Assembly: GCA_902779875.1 (NCBI GenBank)
Contig: CACZCX010000018.1
Coordinates: 26,908-90,907 of the forward strand
Reading direction: 5' to 3'
Length of the DNA stretch: 64,000 nucleotides
Source: an uncultured Bacteroidales bacterium
GTDB taxonomy: Bacteria > Bacteroidota > Bacteroidia > Bacteroidales > Bacteroidaceae
In this document: positions 16,570 through 26,433 of the stretch, piece by piece
How the letters are laid out: every line of letters begins with the position of its first letter
Position numbering within the stretch: position 1 is the first letter of the stretch
Position numbers and translations under genes: made by a program
The notes under the pieces: generated by a model
What the model was told of the DNA's origin: nothing
Database searches by the model: none
What the model saw: the letters and a program-made list of their open reading frames with translations, nothing else

Positions 16570-17856
16570 ATGTTGTACAGTCTGTTTGAATACTTAAAGA
16601 ACGCCGGAATCGATATTCCCGGCGGCGGAATGTTCAGCTATGTGACATTCCGTGCCATATTCGCCCTGGTGCTGTCACTTATAGTATCGTGCTGGTTCGG
16701 CAGCAGTTTCATTGACATGCTCAAGCGCCGTAACATATCGGAGACTCAGCGTGACGTGAAACTGGATCCGTTCGGCGTGACCAAGAAGGGAGTGCCTACC
16801 ATGGGCGGCGTGATAATCATCGTGGCCATCCTGGTTCCCTGCCTGCTGATAGGTGACCTTAAGAATGTATACATGTGGCTCATGATCATCACTACCGTGA
16901 TACTCGGTGTGATAGGTTTTGCCGATGACTACATCAAGACATTCCGCAAGAACAAGGAGGGCCTGAACGGCTGGCTCAAGGTGACCGGACAGATTGTCCT
17001 GGGACTGATTGTAGGCCTGACCATGCGTTACAGCCCTCAGGTCGTCATAAACGAGAAAGTTGAGACCCGTATTGAGAATAACACCGAGATAGTGGTTAAG
17101 ACCCCGGACGTAAAGTCAACCCGTACTACCATTCCTTTCCTCAAGAACCACAACCTGAATTATGCCGATGCATTCGGCTGGCTGGGAGAGAACGGCAAGT
17201 ACAAGGCCGGATGGGTGTTCTTTGTGCTGCTCACGCTGTTTGTGGTTACTGCCGTATCGAACGGATCAAACCTGAATGACGGCATGGACGGTATGGCAGC
17301 TGGCAACTCGGCTATAATAGGAGTGACGCTCGGCATACTGGCGTACGTATCCAGTAACGTGGTTACCGCCAGCCATTTTGACCTTATGTATATTCCCGGC
17401 AGCCAGGAGGTGGTTGTCTATCTGAGTGCTTTTGTGGGTGCCCTGATAGGTTTCCTCTGGTTCAACTCATATCCCGCACAGATATTCATGGGCGATACCG
17501 GCAGCCTGACCATAGGCGGCATAATTGCGGTGGCAGCCCTCTGCATTCACAAGGAGCTTCTGCTTCCCATACTGTGCGGCGTGTTCCTGGTAGAGAGCCT
17601 GTCGGTGATATGCCAGCGTTTCTATTACAAGATGGGCAAACGCAAGGGTGTGCATCAGCGCATATGGAAGCGTACGCCTATCCATGACCATTTCCGTACG
17701 AGCATGGCCAAGGTCCTGGAGGCTGACCCCACCAGCACCGTCAGGTTCCAGGGAAATGAAAAGAAACTACTTTTTGAGACTAAGATCACGCTCAGGACCT
17801 GGATCATAAGCATAGGTCTTGCAGCACTTACAATATTGACCTTGAAAATCAGATAA
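16570..17856 (+). CDS. mraY: Phospho-N-acetylmuramoyl-pentapeptide-transferase MraY
   Basis: Inner-membrane enzyme making lipid I from UDP-MurNAc-pentapeptide and undecaprenyl phosphate. Ten or so membrane segments are visible. Catalytic motifs include IGFADDYIK (the Asp pair near residues 118-119), SNGSNLNDGMDGMAAG and the C-terminal HQRIWKRTPIHDHF. Like other Bacteroidetes MraY it is longer (428 residues) than E. coli MraY (360), with an extra hydrophilic insertion near residues 160-210 between membrane helices. It is fused to no other domain; murD follows after 5 nt. Confidence 0.96.
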   Translation: MLYSLFEYLKNAGIDIPGGGMFSYVTFRAIFALVLSLIVSCWFGSSFIDMLKRRNISETQRDVKLDPFGVTKKGVPTMGGVIIIVAILVPCLLIGDLKNVYMWLMIITTVILGVIGFADDYIKTFRKNKEGLNGWLKVTGQIVLGLIVGLTMRYSPQVVINEKVETRIENNTEIVVKTPDVKSTRTTIPFLKNHNLNYADAFGWLGENGKYKAGWVFFVLLTLFVVTAVSNGSNLNDGMDGMAAGNSAIIGVTLGILAYVSSNVVTASHFDLMYIPGSQEVVVYLSAFVGALIGFLWFNSYPAQIFMGDTGSLTIGGIIAVAALCIHKELLLPILCGVFLVESLSVICQRFYYKMGKRKGVHQRIWKRTPIHDHFRTSMAKVLEADPTSTVRFQGNEKKLLFETKITLRTWIISIGLAALTILTLKIR

Positions 17857-17861
17857 TTGAA

Positions 17862-19196
17862 ATGGCAAAGAAGATTGTAGTATTAGGAGCAGGCGAGAGT
17901 GGTACCGGCGCAGCCATATTGGCTAAAGCCAAGGGTATGGACGTGTTTGTATCGGACCTGTCAGAGATCAAGGAGTATTATCGCAGTGAGCTCGATGCAC
18001 GCGGCATCGAGTGGGAGCAGAAACAGCATACCGAGGAGCGTATCCTTGCGGCCGATGAGGTGATAAAGAGCCCCGGCATACCCAAGGAGGCCCCCATCAT
18101 ACAGAAACTCATGGCCAAGGGCACTCCCATCATATCGGAGATTGAGTTTGCAGGCCGTTACACCAACGCCAAGATGATATGCATAACCGGATCGAACGGT
18201 AAGACCACAACCACGTCACTCATATACCACATATTCAAGATGGCAGGTATGAACGTGGGTCTGGCCGGTAACATAGGCAGCAGTCTGGCATGGCAGGTGG
18301 CTGAAAAGAACTATGACTACTATGTGATTGAGCTGAGCAGCTTCCAGCTGGATAACATGTATGACTTCAAGGCCGATATCGCCATCCTCATGAACATAAC
18401 CCCGGATCATCTGGACCGTTACGACCATGAGATGCAGAACTATGTGGATGCCAAGATGCGCGTGATCCGCAACCAGACCAAGGACGATGCATTCGTATAC
18501 TGGAGTGACGATCCCATCATTACCCGTGAGCTCAAGAAATACGGTCTGCAGGCTACCCTCTATCCCTTTGCCGAGGCCAAGAAGGAGGACCTGGCCGCTT
18601 ACGTGGAGGACGGGACACTCTACTTTACCAAGCCTTATGCTTTCAATATGGAGCAGGAGTCGCTCTCGCTCTCAGGCAAGCACAACCTCTATAACTCCAT
18701 GGCTGCCGGTATATCGGCCAATATCGCCGGTATCAAGTCCGAGACCATACGTAAGGCTCTGCAGACATTCAAGGGTGTGGAGCACCGTCTGGAGCGCGTG
18801 ACAAGAGTGAACGGAGTTGACTTTATCAATGACTCCAAGGCTACCAACGTGAACAGCTGCTGGTATGCACTTCAGAGCATGCCGGTCAAGTGCGTGCTGA
18901 TACTGGGAGGCAAGGATAAGGGTAATGACTATAACGAGATAGCCGACCTGGTACGCGAGAAGTGCTGCGGTCTGGTTTATATGGGTCTGCACAACGAGAA
19001 GCTTCACGGTTTCTTTGACGGATTCGGACTTCCCGTGGCCGATGTGCAGTCCATGAAGGATGCCGTGGACGCCGCCTACAAGATGGCTCACAGCGGAGAG
19101 ATCGTACTGCTCAGCCCCTGCTGTGCCAGCTTTGACCTCTTTAAGAGCTATGAGGACCGCGGTGAACAGTTCAAGGCTTGTGTAAGAGCATTATAA
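17862..19196 (+). CDS. murD: UDP-N-acetylmuramoylalanine-D-glutamate ligase MurD
   Basis: Cytoplasmic ATP-dependent ligase adding D-glutamate to UDP-MurNAc-L-Ala. An N-terminal Rossmann motif VVLGAGESGTGAA, the ATP loop ITGSNGKTTTTS near residues 107-118 and the C-terminal VDFINDSKATNVNS motif identify MurD. Length 444 is standard. It lies between mraY (5 nt) and ftsW (9 nt). Confidence 0.96.
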   Translation: MAKKIVVLGAGESGTGAAILAKAKGMDVFVSDLSEIKEYYRSELDARGIEWEQKQHTEERILAADEVIKSPGIPKEAPIIQKLMAKGTPIISEIEFAGRYTNAKMICITGSNGKTTTTSLIYHIFKMAGMNVGLAGNIGSSLAWQVAEKNYDYYVIELSSFQLDNMYDFKADIAILMNITPDHLDRYDHEMQNYVDAKMRVIRNQTKDDAFVYWSDDPIITRELKKYGLQATLYPFAEAKKEDLAAYVEDGTLYFTKPYAFNMEQESLSLSGKHNLYNSMAAGISANIAGIKSETIRKALQTFKGVEHRLERVTRVNGVDFINDSKATNVNSCWYALQSMPVKCVLILGGKDKGNDYNEIADLVREKCCGLVYMGLHNEKLHGFFDGFGLPVADVQSMKDAVDAAYKMAHSGEIVLLSPCCASFDLFKSYEDRGEQFKACVRAL

Positions 19197-19205
19197 TAAA
19201 GGAAT

Positions 19206-20492
19206 ATGGAGGAGAATACCGGGGAGAAAACCGAGAGAAAGCAACTGCTTCACGGTGACCGTACCATCTGGGCTATGGTCTTTGTGCTCTGCGCCATCTC
19301 GCTTGTGGAGGTGTTCAGCGCGAGCAGCCGTCTTACATTCGGCAAGAGCAGTTTCCTGACTCCCATCATATCGCATACCGTACACCTGGCGGTAGGCCTG
19401 GGCGGCATGTGGCTGGTACATCTGCTCCATTACAAGTGGTACAAACTATTCCCGGTATTCCTGGTGCCTGTCTCCGTTCTGATGCTGGGATTCCTCTCGG
19501 TACGTAGTATGGGTTCATCGGGAGCGGAGCGCTGGATAGATCTGGGATTCATACAGCTGCAGCCATCGGAACTGGGTAAGATTGGCGTAATAATGTCAGT
19601 GGCCTACTGGCTCTCCAAACTCAAGCCCGATGATGAACTGAGCCAGATAAACATATTCTGGAAAATCATGGCTCTGACAGGTTTCGTATGCATGCTGATC
19701 GTGGGCGAGAACCTCTCAACGGCCTTGCTGCTTGCGGCAGTGGTGTTCGTGATGATGATACTGGGAGGTATCGCCTGGAAGCGTATCCTGGTTCTTACAG
19801 GTGCTGTAGCGGCAGCCGGTGTGATAGCGATGCTGGTGCTTATGTTCGTACCGGCACAGACCATACGCGACTCCAAGATTATACCTTCACGTGCCACCAC
19901 ATGGCAGGCCCGACTTCAGGATTTCTTCCATTCGAGCGGCGACGGCGACATGAGCCCTTACGAGTACGCCGTACGTGAGGCTCCGGAAAAACCGCAGGAG
20001 ACTCACGCCAACATAGCGATAGCCACAAGCAACATCCTGGGTAAGGCTCCGGGTAATTCCGATGAACGCGACTACCTGCAGGAGGCAAGCTGTGACTTTA
20101 TCTATGCCATCATAATAGAGGAGTTGGGCATGGCCGGCGGTATAGGCGTCATGCTCGTGTATATAATCCTGCTGTTCAGGGTAGGGCGCATAGCCACCCG
20201 GTGCAAGGAGAAATACCCCGCGTATCTGGCCATGGGCCTGGGTATGCTGCTGGGACTACAGGCATTCATAAACATGTCTGTGGCCGTGGGCCTGTTCCCT
20301 GTCACCGGACAGCCGCTTCCGCTCATAAGCAAGGGTGGTACATCGGTCCTTATGGCCAGTGGCTGCATCGGTATGCTGCTGGGTATAAGCAACACCCTTG
20401 ACCGCGAGGAGAAGGGTGAACAGATGATGGGGACCGATGCCGATGTACCCGCTCCGGTGGATGGTAATGAATCTTTTGACGAAATAAACTGA
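19206..20492 (+). CDS. ftsW: FtsW/SEDS peptidoglycan glycosyltransferase
   Basis: Polytopic SEDS protein that polymerises lipid II at the septum together with FtsI. About ten membrane segments in 428 residues. SEDS hallmarks include SSGAERWIDLGFIQLQPSELGKIG in the first third and the C-terminal NMSVAVGLFPVTGQPLPLISKGG. The location directly between murD and murG argues for FtsW rather than RodA. Confidence 0.94.
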   Translation: MEENTGEKTERKQLLHGDRTIWAMVFVLCAISLVEVFSASSRLTFGKSSFLTPIISHTVHLAVGLGGMWLVHLLHYKWYKLFPVFLVPVSVLMLGFLSVRSMGSSGAERWIDLGFIQLQPSELGKIGVIMSVAYWLSKLKPDDELSQINIFWKIMALTGFVCMLIVGENLSTALLLAAVVFVMMILGGIAWKRILVLTGAVAAAGVIAMLVLMFVPAQTIRDSKIIPSRATTWQARLQDFFHSSGDGDMSPYEYAVREAPEKPQETHANIAIATSNILGKAPGNSDERDYLQEASCDFIYAIIIEELGMAGGIGVMLVYIILLFRVGRIATRCKEKYPAYLAMGLGMLLGLQAFINMSVAVGLFPVTGQPLPLISKGGTSVLMASGCIGMLLGISNTLDREEKGEQMMGTDADVPAPVDGNESFDEIN

Positions 20493-20501
20493 TAACACAA
20501 T

Positions 20502-23006
20502 ATGGAGGCTAAACCAAGAATTATAATCAGTGGAGGAGGCACGGGAGGACATATATTCCCTGCCATATCGATAGCTCACGCAATCAAGGCAATCAATCCG
20601 GATGCAGAGATCCTGTTCGTAGGCGCCGAGGGCCGCATGGAGATGCAGCGTGTTCCTCAGGCCGGATTCGAGATCAAGGGCCTGCCTATCTGCGGATTCG
20701 ACCGTAAGAACCCCTTGAAGAACATAGCGGTGCTGTTCAAGATAATGCGCAGCCAGCTCATGGCACGCAGCATCATACGTCAGTTCCGTCCTATGGTTGC
20801 TGTGGGAGTGGGCGGTTATGCCAGCGGCCCGACACTGCGTATAGCAGGCAAGATGGGTATTCCTACACTGCTGCAGGAGCAGAACTCCTATGCAGGCGTG
20901 ACCAACAAGATACTGGCCCGAAAGGCCTCCAGGATATGTGTGGCTTATGACGGCATGGACCGTTTCTTCCCTGCCGACAAGATAATAAAGACCGGTAACC
21001 CGGTACGCCCCAGCCTGCTTGAGGGCGGTATGACACGTAAGAAGGCCGCCGCTAAGATGGGTCTGGATGCAGGTAAGAGGATCGTCCTCATAATAGGCGG
21101 AAGCCTGGGCGCACGTTCTCTCAACGAGAGCGTCATGGCCAATCTTGACCTGATACGCATGTCGGAGGATGTCCAGTTCGTATGGCAGACGGGCAAGTTC
21201 TACTTTGAGGAGATGAAGAGCCGTCTGGCTGAACAGAAACCGGTACCCAACCTGTTCCCCACGGAGTTCGTACAGGATATGGACCAGGCTTACGCTGCTG
21301 CCGACCTGGTTATATCACGTGCAGGAGCAAGCTCCATATCGGAACTCTGCCTGCTGGGTAAGCCTGTGATACTGGTGCCCTCACCCAACGTGGCAGAGGA
21401 CCATCAGACCAAGAACGCCCTGGCCCTGGCTGACAGGGATGCCGCCATCCATATTCGTGACGTGGATGCCCGCAAGGAACTCATCCCGGCTGCCGTGGAT
21501 CTGGTGAATGACAAGGCCCGTCTGGAGCAGCTGCATGACAACATACTCAAGCTGGCTATGTATGACTCGGCCGAGACGATTGCCCGTGAGGTGCTCAAAC
21601 TGGCAGGTTACGGAAGCGGCACGCTCAAGCTTGACGAGATAAAGTCAGTCTATTTTGTAGGTGCCGGTGGCATAGGCATGAGCGCACTGGTACGCTACTT
21701 CCTGGCCCGCGGATGCAAGGTGGGCGGTTATGACAAGACATCGACTGACCTGACATCGGCCCTGATAAAGGAGGGCGCCATGATAGGTTTTGAAGATGAC
21801 GTTGACAGGATTGACGAGTGTTTCAGGGATTCCAGGTCCACTCTGGTGGTATACACACCGGCTATCCCTGCCGACAACAAGATAATGCGCTGGTTCAACA
21901 TGCACTGCTTTGACGTGCAGAAACGCGCCCAGGTGCTGGGTACGCTAACCCGCTCGCTCGACGGTCTGTGCGTGGCAGGAACACACGGCAAGACCACCAC
22001 ATCATCAATGGTGGCTCATATTCTGGACGGTACCGAGGAGGGTTGCAACGCGTTCCTGGGCGGCATACTCAAGAATATCGGAAGTAACCTTATGATAAGC
22101 AACAAGAGTCGCCGCGTGGTAATTGAGGCCGATGAATTTGACCGTTCGTTCCACCATCTGACTCCGCTGCGTACGGTGATAACCGCCGTCGATGCCGACC
22201 ATCTGGATATCTACGGCACATATGAGGCTTATGTGGAGAGTTTCCGCAAATATACATCGCTCATAAAGCCGGGCGGTGATTTGATACTTCATGTGGGACT
22301 GCAGGACAAACTCAAGCCGGAACTTCAGAAAGGCGTGACGCTGCATACCTACGGACTGGATGAGGGTACTTTCCATGCCGCCAACATAAGGATAGGAGGC
22401 GGTGAGCTCAAGTTCGACTATGTATCTCCGCTGGGCAGTATAGCCGATGTGGAGCTTGGCGTGCCCATACCGATCAACGTGGAGAATGCCGTGGCAGCCA
22501 TGGCTATGGCACAGCTGAGCGGTGCATCGGACGATGTGATACGTGAACGCATAGCCTCGTTCCGCGGCTGCGACCGCCGTTTTGACTTCCATGTCAAGAC
22601 CGACAGCAAGGTATATCTGAGTGATTACGCGCACCATCCCGAGGAGATACGCCAGTGCGCCCTCTCGCTGCGCAAGCTGTATGCCGACCGTAAGATCACG
22701 GCTATATTCCAGCCGCATCTGTATACCCGCACCAGGGATTTCTACAATGAGTTCGCCGATAGCCTCTCAATATTTGATGAGGTCTGGCTGCTCGAGATAT
22801 ATCCTGCGCGTGAGGAGCCTATACCTGGTGTCACAAGCAGCCTTATTGCCGACACCATGCGTCCGGGTGTATGCAAGGGCATTATTACAAAGAACCAGGT
22901 CAAGGAACTGGTTGAGTCAATCAAGGATGATACCCAGGTTCTGGTTACTCTCGGTGCCGGTGACCTGGAGGATTACGTGGATACTATTACAAAGATAATA
23001 AAGTGA
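20502..23006 (+). CDS. murG-murC: MurG-MurC fusion protein
   Basis: One uninterrupted 834-codon frame encodes two successive wall enzymes. Residues 1-373 are MurG, the GlcNAc transferase that turns lipid I into lipid II: S10-GGGTGGH17 loop, VGVGGYASGP, LQEQNSYAGVTNK, and the donor-site SRAGASSISEL. Residues 375-834 are MurC, UDP-MurNAc:L-alanine ligase: Rossmann VGAGGIGMSAL, ATP loop G493-THGKTT, EADEFDRSF, and the C-terminal DYAHHPEEI and FQPHLYTRTRDF. At the junction, where a separate murC would start MKLDEIKSVYF, the codon is CTC (Leu375) and no stop precedes it. Both halves have normal length and intact motifs. Joining a membrane-associated late step to the first cytoplasmic ligase is unusual. 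Confidence 0.93.
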   Translation: MEAKPRIIISGGGTGGHIFPAISIAHAIKAINPDAEILFVGAEGRMEMQRVPQAGFEIKGLPICGFDRKNPLKNIAVLFKIMRSQLMARSIIRQFRPMVAVGVGGYASGPTLRIAGKMGIPTLLQEQNSYAGVTNKILARKASRICVAYDGMDRFFPADKIIKTGNPVRPSLLEGGMTRKKAAAKMGLDAGKRIVLIIGGSLGARSLNESVMANLDLIRMSEDVQFVWQTGKFYFEEMKSRLAEQKPVPNLFPTEFVQDMDQAYAAADLVISRAGASSISELCLLGKPVILVPSPNVAEDHQTKNALALADRDAAIHIRDVDARKELIPAAVDLVNDKARLEQLHDNILKLAMYDSAETIAREVLKLAGYGSGTLKLDEIKSVYFVGAGGIGMSALVRYFLARGCKVGGYDKTSTDLTSALIKEGAMIGFEDDVDRIDECFRDSRSTLVVYTPAIPADNKIMRWFNMHCFDVQKRAQVLGTLTRSLDGLCVAGTHGKTTTSSMVAHILDGTEEGCNAFLGGILKNIGSNLMISNKSRRVVIEADEFDRSFHHLTPLRTVITAVDADHLDIYGTYEAYVESFRKYTSLIKPGGDLILHVGLQDKLKPELQKGVTLHTYGLDEGTFHAANIRIGGGELKFDYVSPLGSIADVELGVPIPINVENAVAAMAMAQLSGASDDVIRERIASFRGCDRRFDFHVKTDSKVYLSDYAHHPEEIRQCALSLRKLYADRKITAIFQPHLYTRTRDFYNEFADSLSIFDEVWLLEIYPAREEPIPGVTSSLIADTMRPGVCKGIITKNQVKELVESIKDDTQVLVTLGAGDLEDYVDTITKIIK

Positions 23007-23746
23007 CAGTGCTCAAGAAAATACTCTCCATATTGGCAGTCGTAACAATGGCCGGATATCTGGTATATGCGGTCACAGGCATGACTGACAGTCATGAGCA
23101 GGACCGTATGTGCAAGGGGATAGACCTGCATATTACGGACAGCCTTCATTTTGACCTGATAGACGAGGGTATGATAATGACACTGTTGCAGGAACATTCG
23201 CTCGACCCTGTGGGACTGACACTTGACGTGATTGACCTGGAGGCAATCGAGTCCGCTCTCAGGCTCCATCCTCTGGTGGGCAAGGTGCAGTGCTACAAGA
23301 CAGGCGGCGATATGGTCCGTATCAATATCTCGAGCAAGGTACCCCTGGTGCGTGTGCTCAACAACCGCGGACAGGATTTCTATGTGGACAGCCACGGCGA
23401 GATACTGTCACAGCATTCGCTGGCGGTGCAGCTTCCGGTGGCAACCGGTTACATAGACCGCAGGTTTGCATCGGACGAACTGCTTAAGGTGGTCAACGCC
23501 ATCGAGCACTCCGATTTCTGGAAGGCTCAGGTGGAACAGATCAATGTGACCCGCGAGGGGCAGATAGAGATGGTGCCCAGGGTGGGCGACCATCTGCTGA
23601 TTCTCGGTACGGCCGATAACGTGGAGCAGAAGCTGGAACGTCTGCGCAACTTCTATGCCAAGGGCCTGGACAATGTGGGCTGGAACAAATACCGTTCCAT
23701 AAGCGTGGCTTATGAGAATCAGGTGGTATGCAAGAAACGTAAATGA
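23003..23746 (+). CDS. ftsQ: Cell division protein FtsQ
   Basis: Bitopic divisome protein of 247 residues. A short cytoplasmic tail and membrane segment (KKILSILAVVTMAGYLVYAVTG) are followed by a POTRA-like periplasmic domain (GMIMTLLQEHSLDPVGLTLDVIDLEAIE...LHPLVGKVQCY) and a beta domain. Start is a GTG overlapping the stop of murG-murC (GTGA). Position between murC and ftsA supports the call. FtsQ proteins diverge strongly, so identity rests on topology and context. Confidence 0.88.
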   Translation: MTVLKKILSILAVVTMAGYLVYAVTGMTDSHEQDRMCKGIDLHITDSLHFDLIDEGMIMTLLQEHSLDPVGLTLDVIDLEAIESALRLHPLVGKVQCYKTGGDMVRINISSKVPLVRVLNNRGQDFYVDSHGEILSQHSLAVQLPVATGYIDRRFASDELLKVVNAIEHSDFWKAQVEQINVTREGQIEMVPRVGDHLLILGTADNVEQKLERLRNFYAKGLDNVGWNKYRSISVAYENQVVCKKRK

Positions 23747-23751
23747 GATAG

Positions 23752-25203
23752 ATGGAAAACGACAAAGTAATTGTTGCTATTGAACTTGGGTCTTCAAAGA
23801 TCTCAGGTATTGCCGGTCAGATTCTGTTTGACGGCTCGCTTAAGGTACTGGCATATGCAGGAGTGCCTTCATCTTCATGCATCAGACATGGTGCAGTCTA
23901 TAACCTGGAAAAGACAGGTAATGCCATCGTGGACGTGATAAACCGTCTGGAGGCTACCCTCTCCACACATATACAGAAGGTGTATGTGGGCTACAACGCC
24001 AAGGGGTTGCGCTCCGTGATAAGCAAGGTGGCGCACACATTCGATGAGGAGACGGTGGTAAGCCAGGAGGTGCTCGATGACATGTTCGACCAGTGCAGCG
24101 TGATTGAGTATGACGGTTATGTGAACCTGTATCAGGAGTCACAGGAGTATGTGGTGGACAACAAACGTGCCACGGAGACCGATCCTATGGGTGTGGCCTG
24201 CCGCAAGCTGGAAGGCAACTACCTGAACATACTGCTCAAGAAGCAGGTGGCCGACTATATCGCACAGTGCTTCAACATGGCACAGGTGGAGATAGTTGAC
24301 GGATATGTAAGCCCCATGGTACAGGCCGATGCGGTCCTGACCGATGACGACCGTCAGCAGGGCTGCGCTCTGGTAGACTACGGTGCCGACACCACGACCG
24401 TATCGGTCTATAAGAACGGAATGCTCCGTTACCTGCGCGTAATTCCTCTGGGCAGCGCCCTTATAACACGTGACCTTTCATCTATTCTCAAGATTGAATT
24501 CGAGCAGGCCGAGAGGCTCAAATGCACCTACGGCCTGTGCAACCTCGTGGGCAGTCAGGATGCCGTTGAGAGCATAATGCTGAACGGCAAGAGCGTTACT
24601 CTAAAGGAGATAAGCGATATCATAGAGGCCCGTAACGAGGAGATTGTTCGTAATGTGCTGGGCCAGATCAAACAGTCCGGTTTCGGTGAGGTGCTCTACG
24701 CCGGTATCATTCTGACCGGCGGCGGATCGCAGCTGCGTAACCTGGAGAAGGTGTTCGAGCAGCTGAACCACACCATGCGTACTCCCAGGATCATGACAGA
24801 GCCCACATGCGGCGTTACCTGGAACGAATCCAGATGGAGATTAGGTGACGGCTCTCAGCTCTCCCTGCTCTCAGTCATGGCCAATGGCGACGAGAGCTGC
24901 TGTGAACTGCCCAAGATGGATGCCATAGACAACCTGGCTCCCGAGAATCAGGATCAGGTTATACAGCAGAGCCTCTTTACCGACAACGGCGAGAGCGCCC
25001 AGGAGGAGCGTGACCGCAAGGAAGAGGAGGAGCGCAAGGAGCGTGAGGCACTGCAGGCTCAGATGGAGGCCCAGAAGGCGGCTGAGGAGGAGACTAAGAA
25101 ATCCAACAACCGCACGAACCGTTTCAAGAGCTGGTACAATTCATTCCTGAACGCCAGCGAGACCTTCTTTGAAGATAAGGATGACAACAATACCAAGAAT
25201 TAA
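23752..25203 (+). CDS. ftsA: Cell division protein FtsA
   Basis: Actin-like protein that tethers FtsZ to the membrane. The ATPase fold is recognisable from VIVAIELGSSKISGIAG at the N-terminus, the phosphate-2 region GCALVDYGADTTTVSVY and IILTGGGSQLRNLE. Beyond the core there is a charged, probably coiled-coil C-terminal extension (about residues 420-455, rich in Glu, Lys and Arg) ending in an amphipathic helix NRFKSWYNSFLNASETFF, suited as the membrane-targeting sequence. Length 483. ftsZ follows after 18 nt. Confidence 0.95.
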   Translation: MENDKVIVAIELGSSKISGIAGQILFDGSLKVLAYAGVPSSSCIRHGAVYNLEKTGNAIVDVINRLEATLSTHIQKVYVGYNAKGLRSVISKVAHTFDEETVVSQEVLDDMFDQCSVIEYDGYVNLYQESQEYVVDNKRATETDPMGVACRKLEGNYLNILLKKQVADYIAQCFNMAQVEIVDGYVSPMVQADAVLTDDDRQQGCALVDYGADTTTVSVYKNGMLRYLRVIPLGSALITRDLSSILKIEFEQAERLKCTYGLCNLVGSQDAVESIMLNGKSVTLKEISDIIEARNEEIVRNVLGQIKQSGFGEVLYAGIILTGGGSQLRNLEKVFEQLNHTMRTPRIMTEPTCGVTWNESRWRLGDGSQLSLLSVMANGDESCCELPKMDAIDNLAPENQDQVIQQSLFTDNGESAQEERDRKEEEERKEREALQAQMEAQKAAEEETKKSNNRTNRFKSWYNSFLNASETFFEDKDDNNTKN

Positions 25204-25221
25204 CCTTAAGAGTACAGGATT

Positions 25222-26433
25222 ATGAACCAGGATATAAAAGAGTTTGAGGAGAAAGAGATTCTGCCGTTTGATTTCCCTACCGAATCCCGTAAGATCATTA
25301 AGGTTATCGGTGTAGGCGGTGGCGGCGGTAACGCGGTCAAGAACATGTACCGTGAGGGTATTCATGACGTAGTGTTCGTGATCGCCAACACAGACCAGCA
25401 GGCGCTGGCCGACTCAGAGATTCCCGTAAAGCTGCAGCTGGGACGTCAGACCACCAACGGTCTGGGTGCCGGTAACGACCCTGAGGTGGCCCGTAAGGCA
25501 GCCGAGGAGAGCATAGAGGAGATAAAGAACCAGTTCAAGGATGACACCCAGATGGTGTTCATTACCGCCGGTATGGGTGGCGGAACGGGAACCGGTGCCG
25601 CTCCTGTCATAGCACGCTGTGCCAAGGAGTGCGGTATGCTGACCGTGGGTATCGTGACCATCCCGTTCAAGTTCGAGATGCGTCCCAAGATCAAGCAGGC
25701 CCTCAAGGGCGTACGCGAGATGTCGCAGTATGTCGATGCGCTGCTCGTGATCAGCAACGAGAAACTGCTCGAGATATATCCCGACCAGAGCATAGCGACC
25801 GGTTTCAAGCATGCCGATGAGACCCTGACGACCGCTACCAAGAGCATAGCCGAGCTGATTACCTGCCGCGGTATAATTAACCTTGACTTCCGTGATGTGA
25901 AGAAGATACTGAGCAACGGTGGTGTGGCTATCATGAGTACAGGTATAGCCAAGGGTGGAAACCGCGTGAACGAGGCCTTTGAGTCCGCGCTCAAGTCTCC
26001 GCTGCTCTACAACAACGATATTTACCGTGCCAAGAAGATACTGTTCAACATCTACCAGAGCACCAAGGCTGAACATCAGCTCATGCTTGACGAGATGAAC
26101 GCCGTCCGTCATTTCATGGACAAGTTCGAGGATAAGAACATTGAGGTTATCTGGGGTCTTGCCAATGACGAGAACCTTGACGACGAGGTCAAGATTACCG
26201 TTCTGGCTACCGGATTCGGCATGGAGAGCCTGCCCATGATGGATGACGAGGAGGAGACCGACCGCGTCATTGAGGGCATCTACGGCGACCGTGTGAACAA
26301 ACGCCAGATTTACTGGTATGAGATGTCTGACTCCGATCTGGACAATGACGCCCTGATCGATGCCCTTGAGTCTTCACCCACATATCAGAGAAATCCCGAG
26401 GGTATAAACGAACTGAAGGCTCTCAGGGCTTAA
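25222..26433 (+). CDS. ftsZ: Cell division GTPase FtsZ
   Basis: Tubulin-like GTPase that forms the Z ring. The N-terminal GVGGGGGNAVKNM loop, the tubulin signature G119-GGTGTG125 and the T7 loop NLDFRDVKKIL are intact. The C-terminal tail after the GTPase core is short and ends KALRA; I cannot recognise the conserved terminal peptide used by many FtsZ proteins to bind FtsA. The gene closes the dcw operon and its stop overlaps that of convergent recO on a shared TTAA. Confidence 0.97.
   Translation: MNQDIKEFEEKEILPFDFPTESRKIIKVIGVGGGGGNAVKNMYREGIHDVVFVIANTDQQALADSEIPVKLQLGRQTTNGLGAGNDPEVARKAAEESIEEIKNQFKDDTQMVFITAGMGGGTGTGAAPVIARCAKECGMLTVGIVTIPFKFEMRPKIKQALKGVREMSQYVDALLVISNEKLLEIYPDQSIATGFKHADETLTTATKSIAELITCRGIINLDFRDVKKILSNGGVAIMSTGIAKGGNRVNEAFESALKSPLLYNNDIYRAKKILFNIYQSTKAEHQLMLDEMNAVRHFMDKFEDKNIEVIWGLANDENLDDEVKITVLATGFGMESLPMMDDEEETDRVIEGIYGDRVNKRQIYWYEMSDSDLDNDALIDALESSPTYQRNPEGINELKALRA

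Noticed and set aside
22005-22718. Long minus-strand open frame (237 codons) opposite murG-murC
   Set aside because: Antisense shadow of a gene with strong conserved motifs; composition is unlike a real protein. The same reasoning removes 11596-12351, 25414-26112 and 53345-53962 on the minus strand.
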